From: an uncultured Oscillospiraceae bacterium | GTDB taxonomy: Bacteria; Bacillota; Clostridia; Oscillospirales; Oscillospiraceae | Length of the DNA stretch: 7,217 bases | Assembly: GCA_934569215.1 (NCBI GenBank) | Contig: CAKTKF010000048.1 | Coordinates: forward strand, 1 to 7,217 | Direction: 5' to 3' | Shown: piece by piece, positions 5,870 to 7,217 of the stretch | How the letters are laid out: each line of letters opens with the position of its first letter | How positions within the stretch are numbered: position 1 is the first letter of the stretch | Translations under genes and position numbers: made by a program | The notes under the pieces: generated by a model | Told to the model about the DNA's origin: nothing | The model's database searches: none | Seen by the model: the letters and a program-made list of their open reading frames with translations, nothing else

Positions 5870-6559
5870 ATGGCTCTTTATGCCATTGGCGACCTGCATC
5901 TCTGCCTGGGCGCGCCGAAGCCCATGGACATCTTCGGCGGCGCCTGGGTGGGCTACATGGACAAGCTCAAAGACGGCTTGTCCGTCATCCGTCCGGAGGA
6001 TACCACGGTGTTGCTGGGGGATTTGAGCTGGGCGCTGGATTTATCCGGCGCGAAAGCGGATTTTGCCTGGATCAATGCCATTCCCGGGCGGAAGATCATT
6101 CTCAAGGGGAATCACGATTACTGGTGGAGTACGGCGGCAAAGTTCCAAAAATTCTGCCAGGAAAACGGCTTTGAAAACCTGAATCTTTTGAACAACAACT
6201 GCTATGAATATGAGGGCGTCGCCATCTGCGGTACCCGAGGGTGGTTTTACGAGGAAGAACGTTCCGGCGAGCATGACGAAAAGGTGTTCAAACGGGAGCT
6301 GCTGCGGCTGGAAGCTTCGTTGAAAGCGGCGGGGGACATGCGGAAGATGGTTTTCCTCCACTATCCGCCCCGATACCGGGGGTACGAATGCCCGGAAATT
6401 TTACAGCTTCTGGAAAAATACGGCGTCAGCCGCTGCTTTTACGGTCATCTGCACGGAGGAAGTCACGCCCTTGCCATGGAAGGACTGTGGGACGGGGTGG
6501 ATTTCCGGCTGGTCGCGGCGGATTATACCGGTTTCCGGCCTTACAAGGTCATTCCGTAG
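5870..6559 (+). CDS. Metallophosphoesterase (calcineurin-like)
   Basis: A 229-residue calcineurin-like phosphoesterase, probably cytoplasmic, of the type of predicted phosphohydrolases grouped as COG1768 (from memory). The dimetal signature is complete: Asp8 and His10 in IGDLHL, Asp51 in LLGDLSWA, Asn81 and His82 in LKGNHDYWW, His164 in VFLHYPP, and His193 and His195 in YGHLHGG. The GNHDYWW form and the closing FRPYKVIP are typical of this subgroup. Substrate is unknown; members of the superfamily act on phosphomonoesters, phosphodiesters or nucleotides. Last gene of the run, starting about 11 bases after the C39/SleB stop. No GC-rich terminator follows, so read-through towards tig is possible. 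Confidence 0.92.
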   Translation: MALYAIGDLHLCLGAPKPMDIFGGAWVGYMDKLKDGLSVIRPEDTTVLLGDLSWALDLSGAKADFAWINAIPGRKIILKGNHDYWWSTAAKFQKFCQENGFENLNLLNNNCYEYEGVAICGTRGWFYEEERSGEHDEKVFKRELLRLEASLKAAGDMRKMVFLHYPPRYRGYECPEILQLLEKYGVSRCFYGHLHGGSHALAMEGLWDGVDFRLVAADYTGFRPYKVIP

Positions 6560-6591
6560 CGCAATTATTCAAAACTTTTTTCATAAAAGTG

Positions 6592-6620
6592 TGGACATTT
6601 TCTTCTTTTTCTGATAGAAT
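6592..6620 (+). promoter_or_regulatory. Promoter of tig (-35/extended -10)
   Basis: TGGACA (6592-6597) and TAGAAT (6615-6620) are separated by exactly 17 bases. A TG at 6612-6613 gives the extended -10 form TGnTAGAAT. The spacer is a T-rich tract. Predicted start is near 6627, leaving a leader of about 60 bases. The surrounding 6560-6660 region is markedly AT-rich compared with the genes, as expected of a promoter region. Confidence 0.85.
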
Positions 6621-6645
6621 ATATCGGCTGTACAATTATAAATAA

Positions 6646-6672
6646 ATGGTCTCGGTCACGGGAACCAATTAG
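6646..6672 (+). other. Possible 8-codon mini-ORF in the tig leader
   Basis: ATG6646 opens an eight-residue frame (MVSVTGTN) that ends in TAG at 6670-6672. The stop overlaps the first bases of the tig Shine-Dalgarno AGGAGG (6671-6676). No Shine-Dalgarno precedes ATG6646, so translation would be weak and it may be chance. Confidence 0.25.
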
Positions 6673-6676
6673 GAGG
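6671..6676 (+). promoter_or_regulatory. Ribosome binding site of tig
   Basis: AGGAGG lies ten bases before ATG6687, a slightly long but workable spacing. Confidence 0.85.
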
Positions 6677-6686
6677 ATTACTTACA

Positions 6687-7217
6687 ATGAACGTTAAGAG
6701 CATCGAAAGAAAAGGCAACGAGGCTACCGTCGTTGTCGAAATCGACAAGGAACTGATGGAGTCCGGCGTCAACAAGGCTTACATGAAGGCCCGCAAGAGC
6801 ATTCAGCTCCCCGGTTTCCGTAAGGGCAAGGCTCCCAGAAAGATGATCGAGGCCATGTATGGCGCCCACGTTTTCTACGAAGACGGCCTGGAGGAGATTT
6901 TCCCCGAGATTTACGACTTTGCCATTGCCAAGCAGGATTTCAAGGCCATCGGCCGTCCCAACCTGACCGATATGCAGATCGGCGACGACAACATCGTCAC
7001 CCTGACCCTGACCACCGAAGTCTACCCTGAGGTCACTCTGGGTCAGTACAAGGGTCTGGAAGTGGAGAAGGCTGAGGTCACCGTCACAGACGAGCAGGTG
7101 CAGGCCGAGCTGGATCGGATGGCGCAGAACGTCGCCTCCACCGAGACCGTGGAGCGTCCCGCCCAAATGGGCGACACCGCCAACATCGACTTCGAGGGTT
7201 TCGACAATGGCGTACCC
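6687..7217 (+). CDS. tig: Trigger factor, N-terminal part (runs off the window)
   Basis: Trigger factor is the ribosome-bound chaperone that receives nascent chains at the exit tunnel and has a peptidyl-prolyl isomerase domain. The 177 visible codons cover the ribosome-binding domain. Its signature loop is at residues 42-51 (PGFRKGKAPR), matching the GFRxGxxP motif that docks on ribosomal protein L23. VTLGQYKGLEVEK (about 116-128) closes this domain, and the start of the FKBP-like domain is visible at GDTANIDFEGF (162-172). The frame is open to the last base with no stop, so the C-terminal part lies outside. Codon use is strongly biased (AAG, ACC, GGC, CGT), unlike the upstream operon and typical of a highly expressed gene. 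It has its own promoter and is not simply the tail of the operon. Confidence 0.97.
   Translation, partial: MNVKSIERKGNEATVVVEIDKELMESGVNKAYMKARKSIQLPGFRKGKAPRKMIEAMYGAHVFYEDGLEEIFPEIYDFAIAKQDFKAIGRPNLTDMQIGDDNIVTLTLTTEVYPEVTLGQYKGLEVEKAEVTVTDEQVQAELDRMAQNVASTETVERPAQMGDTANIDFEGFDNGVP

Noticed and set aside
6574..6590. Small hairpin (ACTTTT / AAAAGT) after the metallophosphoesterase gene
   Set aside because: Only six mostly A-T pairs and no U tract in the right place, so it is not a convincing terminator.
1..7217. CRISPR array, insertion sequence, phage or toxin-antitoxin elements
   Set aside because: No regularly spaced direct repeats, terminal inverted repeats, transposase or integrase motifs, or small paired genes were found on either strand.

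Overview
The window looks like a chromosomal segment from a Gram-positive, GC-rich member of the Clostridia, most likely an Oscillospiraceae/Ruminococcaceae-type gut bacterium. The basis is the rnhB-yraN order preceded by the end of ylqF, strong GGAGG-type ribosome binding sites, Ruminococcaceae-like dihydroorotase and C39/SleB proteins, and third-position GC-rich codons. This placement is inference from protein character; no search was run. All supported genes lie on the + strand.

Layout: (1) 1-266 is the 3' end of valS (coiled-coil arm), closed by a strong intrinsic terminator at 284-318. (2) A sigma-A type promoter (TTGACA, 17 bp, extended -10) at 424-452 opens a seven-gene, tightly packed run to 6559. 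It holds a dihydroorotase gene whose 3' end is the tail of ylqF (rbgA), then rnhB, yraN, an M19 dipeptidase, a threonine-synthase-like protein, a membrane-anchored C39-like/SleB-like protein and a metallophosphoesterase. Junctions are ATGA overlaps, 14 and 26 nt overlaps, or gaps of about 10-30 nt, so translation is probably coupled. (3) An AT-rich gap of about 130 bp carries a second extended -10 promoter and a leader, followed by tig (trigger factor), which runs off the end of the window.

The most noteworthy features are three proteins that depart from their families. The dihydroorotase keeps every metal ligand but loses its own C-terminus and instead ends in about 73 residues of the ribosome-assembly GTPase YlqF; the GTPase domain of ylqF is absent exactly where synteny expects it, next to rnhB. 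The threonine-synthase-like protein is about 85 residues short: the PLP lysine is an aspartate and the SGDTG-containing segment is gone, yet the frame is open. The C39-like domain of the next protein has serine where the catalytic cysteine belongs, while its fused SleB-like domain keeps its glutamate.

Functionally the run mixes pyrimidine synthesis (pyrC), RNA:DNA hybrid removal (rnhB), a YraN nuclease-like protein, and peptide or cell-wall processing (M19, SleB-like). It looks like a housekeeping operon of mixed functions rather than a defence or mobile island. No tRNA, rRNA, CRISPR, insertion sequence or phage feature was seen.
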